64,000 nt of DNA from RGIG3009 sp964470515 (GCA_964470515.1 CAYYDD010000001.1:12874-76873), one strand, 5' to 3'. Shown: positions 40,720 to 49,896, counted from the first letter of the stretch. Notes: generated by a model from the sequence alone, not told the origin. Made by a program: numbers and translations.

Positions 40720-42432
40720 TTATTTCTCCGAAAGGAGCGTTTCGGTCGCGGCCTGTAGGCGGGCGGCGACCTCGGCGGCCTGCTCGGGCGTGGTCCCCGT
40801 GGCGGTGACGTAGCCCTTGATCTTCGGCTCGGTGCCGGAGGGGCGGATGATGAGCCCCGCGTGGTTTTCCAGCTCATACGCCAGCACGTTGGACTTGGGC
40901 AGCGTGATCGGCTGCACACCGTCGGCGGTGCGGCGCTCGGAGGCGAGATAATCGGCAACGCCGAGCACCCGCAGTCCCGCGATCTCGGTGGGCGCATCCG
41001 CACGCAGATCGGTCATCAGCTGCTCCATCGCGATCATACCCTGTGCACCCTCGAACTGCACGTTGACGAGCTTATGCGTGTACACGCCGTGCTCCTCGGA
41101 CAGTTGCTTCAGCACGTCCAGCAGCGAGCGGCCGCGATCAGCGTAGTATGCCGCCATTTCGCAGATCAGCATTGAGGCGACAACAGCGTCCTTATCCCGC
41201 GCGTGGGTGCCCGCCAGATAGCCGTAGCTTTCCTCAAAGCCGAACTGATACCGCTCGGGATGACCGGCGGTTTCCAACTCACCGATCTGCTCACCGATAT
41301 ACTTGAAGCCGGTGAGCACTTCACGCATCTCACAGCCGTATTTTTCCGCAATACGGGTAGCGAGGTCGGAGGTGACGATGGTCTTGACAACGACGGGAGC
41401 CTGCGGCAGCGTGCCGTTCGCGCGGCGGCAGGAAAGGATGTATTCCAGCAACAGGCAACCGGTCTCGTTGCCTGTGAGCAGGACGTAGTCGTCATCCTGC
41501 CGTACTGCGATACCAACACGGTCGCAATCGGGATCGGTGGCCAGCAGCAGATCGGGCTTGACAGTCTTGGCCATTTCCAGTGCGCTGGCGAACGCCTGAC
41601 GGATCTCGGGATTTGGGTAGGGGGCGGTGGGAAAGTTACCGTCCGGGTTTTCCTGCTCCGGCACCACCGTGACCTGCGACAGACCGATGCGGTCAAGGAT
41701 CGCGCGCACCGGCTTGTTGCCCGCGCCGTTAAGCGGGGTATAGATAACTTTCAACCCGCCCTTGGCACAGATACCGGGATTGATCTGCTGCTCCGCAACG
41801 CGGTCGAGATACTTCTGCACCAGCTCGTTGCCGACCGGCGTGATGAGACTGTCACGCACGGCGGTATCGTAATCCGCCAGACGGATGCCGTCAAACATAT
41901 CCACGCGGCGGATGTACTCGGTGACGGCGTTCGCGTCGTCATCCGTCATCTGGAAGCCCTCGGAACCATAGCACTTGTAGCCGTTATACTTGGCGGGGTT
42001 GTGGCTGGCGGTGACCATAATACCGGCCTGACATTTCAGCTCACGCACCGCGAAGGACAGCACGGGCACGGGATTTAATTCTTCAAACAGACTGACTGCA
42101 ATGCCGTTGCCCGCCAACACACGGGCGGATTCCACGGCAAATATATCGGATTTGATCCGGGAGTCAAAGCAGATCGCCACGCGTGAGGACGGATAGCGGG
42201 CGTTGAGGTAATCGGCGAGCCCCTGCGTCGCCTTGCGCACCGTGTAGATATTCATGCGGTTATCGCCCGCGCCGATAACACCACGCAGTCCCGCAGTGCC
42301 GAATTCCAGCTCGCGGTAAAAGCGTTCGTAGATCTCATTGTCATCGCCGGTAAGGCCGCGCAGCTCGCCGATCAGATCCGGATCGTCGGTCGCACGGGAC
42401 AGCCACAGCTCGTATTTTTCAGCAACGGTCAT
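40720..42432 (-). CDS. Phospho-sugar mutase (phosphoglucomutase/phosphomannomutase)
   Basis: This 570-residue alpha-D-phosphohexomutase contains the phosphoserine loop TASHNPAKYNGYK, the metal-binding DPDCDRVGIAV, the sugar-specificity loop GFEESYGYL and the phosphate-binding RPSGTEPKIKGY. The length fits the PgcA/Pgm2 group, which interconverts glucose-1-phosphate and glucose-6-phosphate. MTVAEKYE is chosen as the start because AAAGGA lies nine bases before it. It is probably monocistronic, with a strong promoter 35-60 bases upstream. Confidence 0.93.
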   Translation of the reverse strand: MTVAEKYELWLSRATDDPDLIGELRGLTGDDNEIYERFYRELEFGTAGLRGVIGAGDNRMNIYTVRKATQGLADYLNARYPSSRVAICFDSRIKSDIFAVESARVLAGNGIAVSLFEELNPVPVLSFAVRELKCQAGIMVTASHNPAKYNGYKCYGSEGFQMTDDDANAVTEYIRRVDMFDGIRLADYDTAVRDSLITPVGNELVQKYLDRVAEQQINPGICAKGGLKVIYTPLNGAGNKPVRAILDRIGLSQVTVVPEQENPDGNFPTAPYPNPEIRQAFASALEMAKTVKPDLLLATDPDCDRVGIAVRQDDDYVLLTGNETGCLLLEYILSCRRANGTLPQAPVVVKTIVTSDLATRIAEKYGCEMREVLTGFKYIGEQIGELETAGHPERYQFGFEESYGYLAGTHARDKDAVVASMLICEMAAYYADRGRSLLDVLKQLSEEHGVYTHKLVNVQFEGAQGMIAMEQLMTDLRADAPTEIAGLRVLGVADYLASERRTADGVQPITLPKSNVLAYELENHAGLIIRPSGTEPKIKGYVTATGTTPEQAAEVAARLQAATETLLSEK

Positions 42433-42467
42433 AGTATCCAATCCTTTCATTTCATCGTTATAAGACC

Positions 42468-42496
42468 AGTATACCAATATTTTTCGAAAAATGCAA
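42468..42496 (-). promoter_or_regulatory. Sigma-A promoter of the phosphohexomutase gene
   Basis: On the minus strand TTGCAT (42496-42491), 17 bases, TATACT (42473-42468). Confidence 0.75.
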
Positions 42497-42523
42497 GGAT
42501 AGCCTTGCGGGAGGATTCGACAG

Positions 42524-42550
42524 AAAAAGCCCCGCCGTTTTCGGCGGGGC
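42524..42550 (-). terminator. Terminator after the amidase gene
   Basis: On the minus strand GCCCCGCCG, AAAA loop, CGGCGGGGC, then TTTTTCTG. Confidence 0.9.
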
Positions 42551-42568
42551 GAGGAGGGAAAGAAGTGT

Positions 42569-43228
42569 TTAATTCGTTTGTCGGTAGGCGGCGACGTCGG
42601 CGAGAAAGGTATTCCACGATTCGGGGTTTCGTACGAAGTAACGGGGACACTCCTTGCCGGTCACGTCGTAGTGACGGATGACGCGGTCGTCCGTCAGCTC
42701 GCCCTCGTCCAGCAGCCACGACACCAGTTTGACCAACGAAGCATACGTTGCCTCGTTGAACTTGCCGGTATCGTCCGGGTGGCAGACCTCGATAGAGACG
42801 GTATCGCTGTTGCGGTGATTGCTGGCGGCGGATAGCTCATTCAGCGGCAGGCATTGGATGATCTCACCGTCCAGACCGACGACAAAATGCGAACTGACCT
42901 CGGAGTCGGGATTGTCGAACCAGTTGCGGTTTTGTCGGGCGGTGGTGCCGGGGTTGCCCACGTAATGCACCACCACGTCGCTGAACGCCGTGAGCGATGT
43001 GCCCCGTCGGGAGGGGCCACCGACACGGATAAAGTCCTGTTCGATCCAGTCGGGGACGGTGATCTCGCCTAAATGCTGCACCGACGGCGGTCGGGATACC
43101 GTGCGGAGTAGCACGCCGAGCCCCACCGCCAGCAGCACACACAATACGATACCGAGAACGATGAGCCGCCGCTGACGGGCATACCGTTGCCGCCGCAGCA
43201 GGCGGTCGGGTGGGGTGTGAATATCCAT
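42569..43228 (-). CDS. Membrane-anchored N-acetylmuramoyl-L-alanine amidase (PGRP/amidase_2)
   Basis: The 219-residue protein has a basic N-terminus and a signal-anchor helix (about 24-44). The amidase_2 fold follows: VVVHYVGNPGTT carries the first zinc His, then SHFVVGLDGEIIQCLPL, and RHYDVTGKECPRYF carries the second His and the Cys ligand. It cleaves the bond between muramic acid and the stem peptide and probably acts outside the membrane in wall turnover or spore development. AAAGGAG precedes the ATG and overlaps the stop of the 44-aa gene upstream, so the two are likely coupled. Confidence 0.88.
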   Translation of the reverse strand: MDIHTPPDRLLRRQRYARQRRLIVLGIVLCVLLAVGLGVLLRTVSRPPSVQHLGEITVPDWIEQDFIRVGGPSRRGTSLTAFSDVVVHYVGNPGTTARQNRNWFDNPDSEVSSHFVVGLDGEIIQCLPLNELSAASNHRNSDTVSIEVCHPDDTGKFNEATYASLVKLVSWLLDEGELTDDRVIRHYDVTGKECPRYFVRNPESWNTFLADVAAYRQTN

Positions 43229-43244
43229 AACGGCGGCTCCTTTC

Positions 43245-43379
43245 TCAATCGGGGTCGGCGGGCGACGAGGCCAGATACTTCGGGCGTTTGCACACACGGG
43301 TGACGATGGCCGAGATCAGCGCGATCAGCAGAGTCACGGGGATGAGCCAGCGGGGTGACTTCTTTTCTTTTTTGGCCAT
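43245..43379 (-). CDS. Small membrane protein, 44 aa
   Basis: The ORF encodes MAKKEKKSPRW, one membrane helix (LIPVTLLIALISAIVTRV) and a short tail ending SSPADPD. AAAGGATGATAACGGCT before the ATG provides a plausible ribosome binding site. It fits exactly between the ABC permease and the amidase genes on the same strand, and its end abuts the amidase Shine-Dalgarno sequence. The family is not recognised. It may be an accessory of the ABC exporter or the amidase. Confidence 0.6.
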   Translation of the reverse strand: MAKKEKKSPRWLIPVTLLIALISAIVTRVCKRPKYLASSPADPD

Positions 43380-43399
43380 AGCCGTTATCATCCTTTCTT

Positions 43400-45529
43400 T
43401 TACGAGTACTGATCTTCCTCAATGGGAATGACGGTATCCTCCGGAATGGCGAAGTAGCCTTCAAAGCAGGTGTATTCATAATAGTTCGTGTATTCCTGCT
43501 CAATATGCACGCGGCAGGAGATCGAGATATAGCACAGCGGCTGCGTGGGGTCGATGGGCTCATCTACGACGCGTTTGAGTGCCTCGACAAAGTCGACGAT
43601 TGCCTCGCGGTTTTTCTTCATCGTGTCGATATCCCACCAGAAACTCGGCGAATTGGTGCTGTCCACGGTGGTGTTGTGGACGGTGACGTCCATATAATCG
43701 CAGTCGTCGATGTGGTTGATCAGCATATCCAAGATCTGCTCTTGCTGGTCGGCGGCGTTCTTTTTGTGCAATTCAAGATATGCGGCGGCCGTCTTCGGCA
43801 GTATCTCGGGATACAGCGGTACGCTGTACGACACCCAGCCCGAAACGTTGGGAACGTACACGGACAGCGAGGTCAGCGGCGACTCATAGGTCACGTCATT
43901 GTATTTCTCCGCAAACTGAGCGTCCAGTGAGCCGCCGTTGAGCAACGCATACCACTTTTCGAAGCCGATCTCCTTGACTTCTGCTTGCAGTGTGTCGAGC
44001 AGCTGCTTGGCACCGTTGTCGGTGGTGAGATACAGCCCTGTGGCGCGGATGTGGCTGTAATTGGTCGGCAGGTTCATATAGATATCCTGATATTGCTTGT
44101 TTTCCGCCAGCTTTTCCGCAAGCAGCTCCACATCGTCATCGTAGACGATAATGCGGCGCAGATGAGAGATGCCGCCGCTCTTGATGGACACGACCAGTGA
44201 GGAGGCCTGATAGGATTCCTCATAGTATTTATTCTCGGAGATATCCAGCACGTCCAGCGTGTGGTGTAGCTGGCGCGATACCATCTTGAGGATGGCGGGG
44301 TCGGTGAGGTTGACCGAGGCGCTTTGCTCGGTGAAGTAATTGTCGTCGCTGTAGCCGTCGTCGTAGTTCTTAAACTCCACCACGCGGATGGAGGCGATCT
44401 CGTCGACATCGGGAGAATAGGTGCGCAGCAGCGTATCCGCGCCGAACAGACCGCTGACCAGCGCGGCGTTGGCGATTACGAGCAGCAGCACGGTGAGTGC
44501 GCAACGGCGGATAAGCCCCTTCCAGCGGCGGGTGCATAAGATCTCGAATACCACCATAGCAAACACGGTCATAATATACAGGAAGATCCAGCCGATCATA
44601 TCCGAGAGACCATAATATTGGTCGTAATCGAAGTACAGAGCCAGCGTGACAAAGGAGCTGATAGTGAAGCCGACAAGAAAGCGGTACAGTGCTTGCAGCT
44701 TCGGTGTGGGCGCGGAATGACCGGCACCCTCACTGCGGCGGCGGACAAACAGCCACCACGCGATGGCGACGTATACCAGTGCTAAGAGCAGTGTATACAG
44801 ACAGCTTTCGCCCGAGGTGAGCACAGATTTGTTATCGCCGTAGAAGAAATATTGCAGGATATAGCCTGCGGGGATGTTGTATTGCGTGTTGAACAGCGGG
44901 GCGAAGGCCAGACCGTCCACCAACGGGAATGCCTCACATATTCCGGTGAGCACCAGCTTCATCAGGACGCGGGGGAGGAAGATGATGAGCAGGGCCAGCA
45001 GTACGTTCATAATGAGGGTGCCGGTGGCCGACATCGAGATCGCCACACACGCTGCGACCAGCAGACCGCCGACAAAGCAGTTGAGGCTGATCTGCAAGAC
45101 GCTCTGGAAATTGATGATGAACAGCTGCGGGAGGATCGCGTGGCAGACGACCGACAGCAGACCGGTGCCGACGACAAAGATGAACAGCCACGTGACCACC
45201 GCTGCGAAAAAGCTGAAGAACAGGCAGGTTCGGGTGGCTGGAATGGCGTGGTAATAGTCGCTGGCTTCCCGTTTGTTTATAAACGAAAATAAATTGAGTG
45301 TCAGGAATGGGGCGACGATACAGAAAGCACCCACGATGAGCGGGTTCATTTGCAGGTAGCCCACGGTATTGGCGGTGAACTCGCGGCTGGAATCCAACCA
45401 ATTAATGTACTCAACCAGTGGGATAAACACGACGATGAGGCCGACGGCGGCCGTGAATAAGATGCCCATTAAGCGGAGCTGACGCAGACCCTCCACGTAC
45501 AGCCGTGGGCTGAACCATTTCTGCTTCAT
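43400..45529 (-). CDS. ABC transporter permease with large extracytoplasmic domain
   Basis: The 709-residue protein has about eight hydrophobic helices in its first 360 residues. A long soluble region (about 360-709), probably outside the membrane, contains ASIRVVEFKNYDDGYSDD and ends EEDQYS. It pairs with the ATPase gene four bases upstream, and a GntR/YtrA-type regulator heads the operon. That matches clostridial and Bacillus Ytr-like exporters, which respond to wall-active peptides or lipid II inhibitors. The substrate is not known. Confidence 0.8.
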   Translation of the reverse strand: MKQKWFSPRLYVEGLRQLRLMGILFTAAVGLIVVFIPLVEYINWLDSSREFTANTVGYLQMNPLIVGAFCIVAPFLTLNLFSFINKREASDYYHAIPATRTCLFFSFFAAVVTWLFIFVVGTGLLSVVCHAILPQLFIINFQSVLQISLNCFVGGLLVAACVAISMSATGTLIMNVLLALLIIFLPRVLMKLVLTGICEAFPLVDGLAFAPLFNTQYNIPAGYILQYFFYGDNKSVLTSGESCLYTLLLALVYVAIAWWLFVRRRSEGAGHSAPTPKLQALYRFLVGFTISSFVTLALYFDYDQYYGLSDMIGWIFLYIMTVFAMVVFEILCTRRWKGLIRRCALTVLLLVIANAALVSGLFGADTLLRTYSPDVDEIASIRVVEFKNYDDGYSDDNYFTEQSASVNLTDPAILKMVSRQLHHTLDVLDISENKYYEESYQASSLVVSIKSGGISHLRRIIVYDDDVELLAEKLAENKQYQDIYMNLPTNYSHIRATGLYLTTDNGAKQLLDTLQAEVKEIGFEKWYALLNGGSLDAQFAEKYNDVTYESPLTSLSVYVPNVSGWVSYSVPLYPEILPKTAAAYLELHKKNAADQQEQILDMLINHIDDCDYMDVTVHNTTVDSTNSPSFWWDIDTMKKNREAIVDFVEALKRVVDEPIDPTQPLCYISISCRVHIEQEYTNYYEYTCFEGYFAIPEDTVIPIEEDQYS

Positions 45530-45532
45530 ACA

Positions 45533-46435
45533 TCAACCCTCCCATACGTCGCCGGCCGTATAGCCGAGCGCTTCCATCTCATAGGTGAACACTTCCTCAA
45601 GGGATAGCGGCAGTACGTCCATCAGCACGGGACACATTGCTTGCAGCAGTGCCACGGTGCGCTCGCGGTCTCCGCGCACGATGATGTTGGCGACCGAGCC
45701 ACGCTTGGAAAAGTGCAGCATTTCAATATCGGTAAAGGAACTACGGTCAAAGTCGCCCGCGAACGCGATCTGCACCTTGAACAGCGAGGTCTTGAGGTTT
45801 TGTACGTCGCTTTCCAGTACCAGACCGCCCTTGTGAAGCAGGGCGAGCTGATCGCAGGTATCCTCCAGCTCGCGCAGGGAGTGGGAGGTGATGATGGCGG
45901 TGGACTGGCGCTCCAGCACGTCCTCACAGATGAGGTTTTTCACGCGGTTGCGCATAATGGGGTCGAGACCGTCAAAGGTCTCGTCGAAAAAGATGTACCG
46001 CGGGCGCGCCGACAGTGCTAAAATGGTGGCGGCCTGCCGCTTCATACCCTTGGAAAACGTGTTGATGGATTTTTTGGGATCCAGCTCAAACGTCGCGGTG
46101 AGGCGGTGAAACCGATCATAGTCAAAATCAGGGTGGATGGAGCGGTGGAGCTGAGCCATCCGCTCCATTGAGGCACTGGCTAAAAAGTACAGCGTATCCG
46201 GTACGTAAGCGATTTCCGCTTTCTTCGCGGCATTTTCATAAATGGGTTCGCCGTCGATGGTGACGGTGCCGCTGTCCGGGCGGTAAACGCCGGTGATGGC
46301 ACGCAAAAAGGTGGATTTACCGGCACCGTTGGAGCCGACCATACCGTAAATGCAGCCCTGTGGGATAGTACAACTAATGTTATCCAGTGCGGCAAAATCG
46401 CCGAAACGCTTGGTGAGGTTCTGTGCTTGGATCAT
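45533..46435 (-). CDS. ABC transporter ATP-binding protein
   Basis: This 300-residue ATPase has Walker A GSNGAGKST near residue 37, a signature-like FSKGMKRQAA and Walker B RYIFFDETFDG. The signature is SKGMK where LSGGQ is usual, a pattern common in YtrB/EcsA-type exporters. The C-terminal 80 residues extend past the nucleotide-binding domain. Its start overlaps the regulator gene by four bases. Confidence 0.92.
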   Translation of the reverse strand: MIQAQNLTKRFGDFAALDNISCTIPQGCIYGMVGSNGAGKSTFLRAITGVYRPDSGTVTIDGEPIYENAAKKAEIAYVPDTLYFLASASMERMAQLHRSIHPDFDYDRFHRLTATFELDPKKSINTFSKGMKRQAATILALSARPRYIFFDETFDGLDPIMRNRVKNLICEDVLERQSTAIITSHSLRELEDTCDQLALLHKGGLVLESDVQNLKTSLFKVQIAFAGDFDRSSFTDIEMLHFSKRGSVANIIVRGDRERTVALLQAMCPVLMDVLPLSLEEVFTYEMEALGYTAGDVWEG

Positions 46436-46812
46436 TCTGACAACCCTCTTTCTTGATAGACTTCGTCAATGCAGGCGATAAGCTCGCCTTTCGTAAGGCC
46501 GCCGAGAGCCAGCTCGGCAGCCAGAGTGCGCAGGGAGTCCAGCTTCTTGCGCGTGTGCGCCTGAAGCAGGGTGACCGCCTGCGGAGATACAAAGCAGCCG
46601 ATGCCCGGAACGGAATAAATGATGCCGCGGGTATCCAGCTCGGAGTACGCTTTCTGAATGGTGTTGGGGTTGATGGTCAACTCCAACGACAGACTGCGCA
46701 CCGAGGGAAGCTGCGTTTCCGGCGGGAGAAGACCCGTCAGCACGAAACGCTCCAGCTGGTCGATCAGTTGCTCATACACCGGCTGGCGCGACAGTGGATC
46801 GATCCGGAACAT
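46432..46812 (-). CDS. GntR-family regulator, YtrA subfamily
   Basis: The 126-residue protein has an N-terminal winged helix (about 10-75: QPVYEQLIDQLERFVLTG, then LPSVRSLSLELTINPNTIQKAY). Only a short C-terminal helical tail follows rather than a full effector domain, the hallmark of the YtrA subfamily. It should repress its own operon, which encodes the ABC exporter. The perfect inverted repeat at 46836-46866, placed just after the -10 box, is its likely operator. Confidence 0.92.
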   Translation of the reverse strand: MFRIDPLSRQPVYEQLIDQLERFVLTGLLPPETQLPSVRSLSLELTINPNTIQKAYSELDTRGIIYSVPGIGCFVSPQAVTLLQAHTRKKLDSLRTLAAELALGGLTKGELIACIDEVYQERGLSE

Positions 46813-46835
46813 ACCATACCTCCTTTGCTGGTGTT

Positions 46836-46866
46836 CTATGTGTACTATCCCGACTAGTACACATAG
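46836..46866. promoter_or_regulatory. Operator: 12-bp inverted repeat for the GntR regulator
   Basis: CTATGTGTACTA and TAGTACACATAG are perfect inverted copies around a 7-bp spacer. The core resembles known YtrA-type operators (GTGTACTA...TAGTACAC). It abuts the -10 box and covers the expected start point, so bound protein would block transcription. Confidence 0.8.
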
Positions 46867-46895
46867 AGAATATCATAGCGGAAGGTGTTTGTCAA
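46867..46895 (-). promoter_or_regulatory. Sigma-A promoter of the gntR-ABC operon
   Basis: On the minus strand TTGACA (46895-46890), 17 bases, TATTCT (46872-46867), with the operator directly downstream. Confidence 0.8.
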
Positions 46896-46908
46896 TAGGA
46901 AAATAAAA

Positions 46909-46950
46909 AAAGCAACCGTTATTTTCTGTGAATAGAAAAACGGTTGCTTT
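46909..46950 (-). terminator. Terminator after tatD
   Basis: The arms AAAGCAACCGTT and AACGGTTGCTTT enclose a further partly paired region. On the minus strand the stem is followed by TTTTTATTTT. Confidence 0.85.
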
Positions 46951-46996
46951 CTGCTGATGTGAATGGGGAGTGTAGGGTCGTGCAGATTGTGAAAAC

Positions 46997-47758
46997 TTAT
47001 AGCCTATACAACCGCCGGGCGTTGGCGGCGGTGATGTCGAGCAATTCGTCGGTGGTGATGCCGCGCAGGGCGGCGATGGTATCCGCTGTATGACGGATGA
47101 GCCCGGAGTCGCACCGATGGCCGCGATGGGGGGCGGGGGCTAGGTAGGGGGCATCGGTCTCTAATAGCAAGCGGTCGAGCGGCAACATCGCGGCGATCTC
47201 CACCGTCTTACGGGCATTTTTAAAGGTGACCACACCGCCGATACCGATGTATAAATCGAGCTTCAGCAGCTCACGTGCCATTTCCACACTGCCGGAAAAG
47301 CAGTGAACCACACCCGCAGGGCGGTATTCCTGCAACAAGCGCAGGGTGTCCTCGTGCGCCTCGCGATCGTGCACCACGACTGGCAGTTCGAGGCGGTCAG
47401 CCAGCTCCAGCTGAGTGCGAAACCAGTGCTGCTGCACAGTGCGGGGGCAGTATTCCTCGTAATGGTAGTCCAGTCCGATCTCACCAATGGCCACGGCCTT
47501 GTCGTCAGCGGCCAAATGTTCGATGGCAACAATATCGTCCGCCGTGGCCGAGGCCGCCTCCTCGGGATGGATGCCGACCGCCGCCCACACCGCGTCATAA
47601 CGGTGGGCAAGGTCCACTGCTTTGCGGGAGGAAGCGGCAGTGGTGCCGTTTTCAATGATGCCGCAGACCTCACCGCCGAGCAGGGAGGTCAGCACTTTGT
47701 CGCGGTCATCGTCAAAGCGGGAATCAAGATAATGAGCGTGGGAATCAAAAATGGGCAT
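46997..47758 (-). CDS. tatD: TatD family metal-dependent DNase
   Basis: The 253-residue TIM-barrel hydrolase has FDSHAHYLDSRFDDD at the N-terminus, GEIGLDYHYE near residue 92, HCFSGS near 150 and LETDAPYLAPAPHRG near 200, providing the metal-binding His, Glu and Asp residues. TatD enzymes are 3'-5' exonucleases or deoxyribonucleases. It lies downstream of metG on the same strand, a frequent Firmicutes pairing, but a palindromic repeat separates the two. GGAG precedes the ATG. Confidence 0.92.
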   Translation of the reverse strand: MPIFDSHAHYLDSRFDDDRDKVLTSLLGGEVCGIIENGTTAASSRKAVDLAHRYDAVWAAVGIHPEEAASATADDIVAIEHLAADDKAVAIGEIGLDYHYEEYCPRTVQQHWFRTQLELADRLELPVVVHDREAHEDTLRLLQEYRPAGVVHCFSGSVEMARELLKLDLYIGIGGVVTFKNARKTVEIAAMLPLDRLLLETDAPYLAPAPHRGHRCDSGLIRHTADTIAALRGITTDELLDITAANARRLYRL

Positions 47759-47788
47759 AACGGCAGCTCCTTTTAAAATAAAAAACGA

Positions 47789-47867
47789 GTAGGGATCGGC
47801 CTCTGAACGGTCCGCAAGGGTTTGTGCAAACCAATGGGAACGGACCGTCGGGGACGCCGGTCCCTAC
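47789..47867. repeat. Palindromic intergenic repeat between metG and tatD
   Basis: A 79-bp sequence folds as nested stems: GTAGGGA-CGGC with GCCG-TCCCTAC at the ends, ACGGTCCG with CGGACCGT inside, and GGTTTGTGCAAACC at the tip. It has no T tail and no coding capacity. The design resembles REP/palindromic elements that occur in many copies in clostridial genomes. No second full copy was seen in this window. Confidence 0.65.
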
Positions 47868-47879
47868 GATCATCACGAA

Positions 47880-49817
47880 TTAGTGAATACAGCTGCCGGG
47901 CTTTAAGCCGTCCACAAACAGGACACGGGCGGCATCGCCGTCATCGGCGGCGAGGATCATACCGCAGCTCTCCACGCCGCACAGCGTGACGGGCTTGAGG
48001 TTGGCGACCACGACCACCGAGCGACCCTTGAGCTCCTCCGGCTTATACCACAGTGCAATGCCCGACGCGACCGTGCGCGGTATGCCGCTGCCGTCATCCA
48101 GCGTGAGCTTGAGCAGCTTTTTCGCCTTCTTGATGGGCTCGCAGTCCACCACGCGCGCCACGCGCAGATCGATCTTCGTGAAATCGTCAATGGTGATCTC
48201 CGAGAGGAACGCCACGTTCTCGGTGGCTTTCTCCTCGGCGGCGGCTACGGCAGCTTTTTCGGCCTCCTCAGCCAGCACCTTTTCTACGTCGATGCGGGCG
48301 AACAGCGGTTCGGGCGTGCCGACCGTATAGGCATCGACAGAGCCGAAGGTGAGCTTATCCGGCGTGAGCGAGTCGGCCGACAGTGCCATCTGTGCGGCGA
48401 TGCGGTCGGTGGTCTCGGGCAGGGAGGGACGCAGACACACCGTCAGCAGACGGATACATTCCAAAAGGTTGTACAGCACCGTTTCCAGATGATCCTTGGC
48501 GGATTCATCCTTGGCCAGTGCCCACGGGGTGGTTTCGTCGATGTATTTGTTGCAACGCTTGGCGAGCGTCATCACCGCAGCGAGTGCCTCGGCGTTGTGA
48601 TACTGCTCCATCTTGTCCGCATACGCGGCCAGTGCTTTTTTCGCCGTCTCGATGAGATCGGCATCCGCCTCGGACGCGGCAACACCGTTGCGCTTCACGG
48701 CGCCACCGAAGTATTTATTGGTCATCGCAATACTGCGGTTGACGAGGTTACCCAGCGTGTTGGCCAAGTCGGCATTGTACAGATTGAGGAAGCTTTCCAG
48801 CGTGATGGTGCCGTCCTGCGCGAAGGGGATCTGCGAGAGCAGATAGTAGCGCACCGCATCGGTGCCGAAGCGGTCGGCCAGCTCGTCGGCATACAGCACG
48901 TTTCCGCGGGATTTACTCATTTTATCTTCACCCGACAGCAGCCACGGATGACCCAGTACCTTTTTTGGCAGCGGCAGACCCAGTGCCATCAGGATGATCG
49001 GCCAGTAGATGGTGTGGAAACGCACGATGTCCTTGCCGATGACATGCAGATCCGCCGGCCAGTTAGCCTCAAAGCGGTCGGTGCTGCCGTCCGGATGATA
49101 GCCGATGCCGGTGATGTAGTTGGACAATGCATCCAGCCACACGTAGGTGACGTGCTGGGAATCAAACTCGACCGGGATGCCCCACGTAAAGGTTGAGCGG
49201 GATACACACAGATCGGACAGACCCTTTTTCAGGAAATTGTTGATCATCTCATTGCGGCGGGACTCCGGCTGAATGAAATCGGGATGCTCCTCAAAATATT
49301 GCAGCAGGCGATCCTGATACTTGGACAGACGCAGGAAATACGCTTCCTCGCTCGCGTCGATAACGTCACGGCCGCAATCGGGGCATTTGCCGTCCTTGAG
49401 CTGCGAGGGGGTGAAGAAGGACTCGCACGGCACGCAATACTTGCCCTCGTACTTGCCCTTGTAGATATCGCCCTGCTCGTACAGCTTCTTGAAGATGGCC
49501 TGTACGGCGGCCTCGTGATCGTCATCGGTGGTACGGATGAAACGGTCATACGACGTGTTCAGCTTGTTCCACACATCCTTGATCTGCTGCGAAATGCCGT
49601 CCACATATTCCTTGGGGGAGATGCCCTGCTCCTCGGCGTATTGCTGGATCTTCTGACCGTGTTCGTCGGATCCGGTCAGGAAATACACGTCAAACCCTTG
49701 CATTCGCTTGTAGCGCGCGATCATATCCGCCAACACAATGTCATAGGCATTGCCGATGTGCGGTTTACGCGAGGTATACGCGATGGCCGTGGTCAGATAA
49801 AACTTGTTGTTTTCCAT
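47880..49817 (-). CDS. metG: Methionyl-tRNA synthetase
   Basis: This class I synthetase charges tRNA-Met. The 645 residues contain HIGNAYD (HIGH motif, near residue 20), a zinc knuckle CVPCESFF...CPDCG near 127-147, DKMSKSRGN near 300 and an anticodon-binding helical domain. A C-terminal EMAP/Trbp111-like tRNA-binding domain (about 545-645, DFTKIDLRVARVVDCEP) follows. AAGGAGG lies nine bases before the ATG. The short upstream gap is shared with the divergent rluA promoter; no T-box leader fits in it. Confidence 0.95.
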   Translation of the reverse strand: MENNKFYLTTAIAYTSRKPHIGNAYDIVLADMIARYKRMQGFDVYFLTGSDEHGQKIQQYAEEQGISPKEYVDGISQQIKDVWNKLNTSYDRFIRTTDDDHEAAVQAIFKKLYEQGDIYKGKYEGKYCVPCESFFTPSQLKDGKCPDCGRDVIDASEEAYFLRLSKYQDRLLQYFEEHPDFIQPESRRNEMINNFLKKGLSDLCVSRSTFTWGIPVEFDSQHVTYVWLDALSNYITGIGYHPDGSTDRFEANWPADLHVIGKDIVRFHTIYWPIILMALGLPLPKKVLGHPWLLSGEDKMSKSRGNVLYADELADRFGTDAVRYYLLSQIPFAQDGTITLESFLNLYNADLANTLGNLVNRSIAMTNKYFGGAVKRNGVAASEADADLIETAKKALAAYADKMEQYHNAEALAAVMTLAKRCNKYIDETTPWALAKDESAKDHLETVLYNLLECIRLLTVCLRPSLPETTDRIAAQMALSADSLTPDKLTFGSVDAYTVGTPEPLFARIDVEKVLAEEAEKAAVAAAEEKATENVAFLSEITIDDFTKIDLRVARVVDCEPIKKAKKLLKLTLDDGSGIPRTVASGIALWYKPEELKGRSVVVVANLKPVTLCGVESCGMILAADDGDAARVLFVDGLKPGSCIH

Positions 49818-49850
49818 AATCCGGAAACCTCCTTAAACGGTATCTTATAT

Positions 49851-49878
49851 ATTTTAGCAGATTTTTGTAAAAAAACAA
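49851..49878 (-). promoter_or_regulatory. Probable sigma-A promoter of metG
   Basis: On the minus strand TTGTTT (49878-49873), 16 bases, TAAAAT (49856-49851), in an AT-rich gap. Confidence 0.5.
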
Positions 49879-49896
49879 GTCTTTCGGCGCAGGAAC

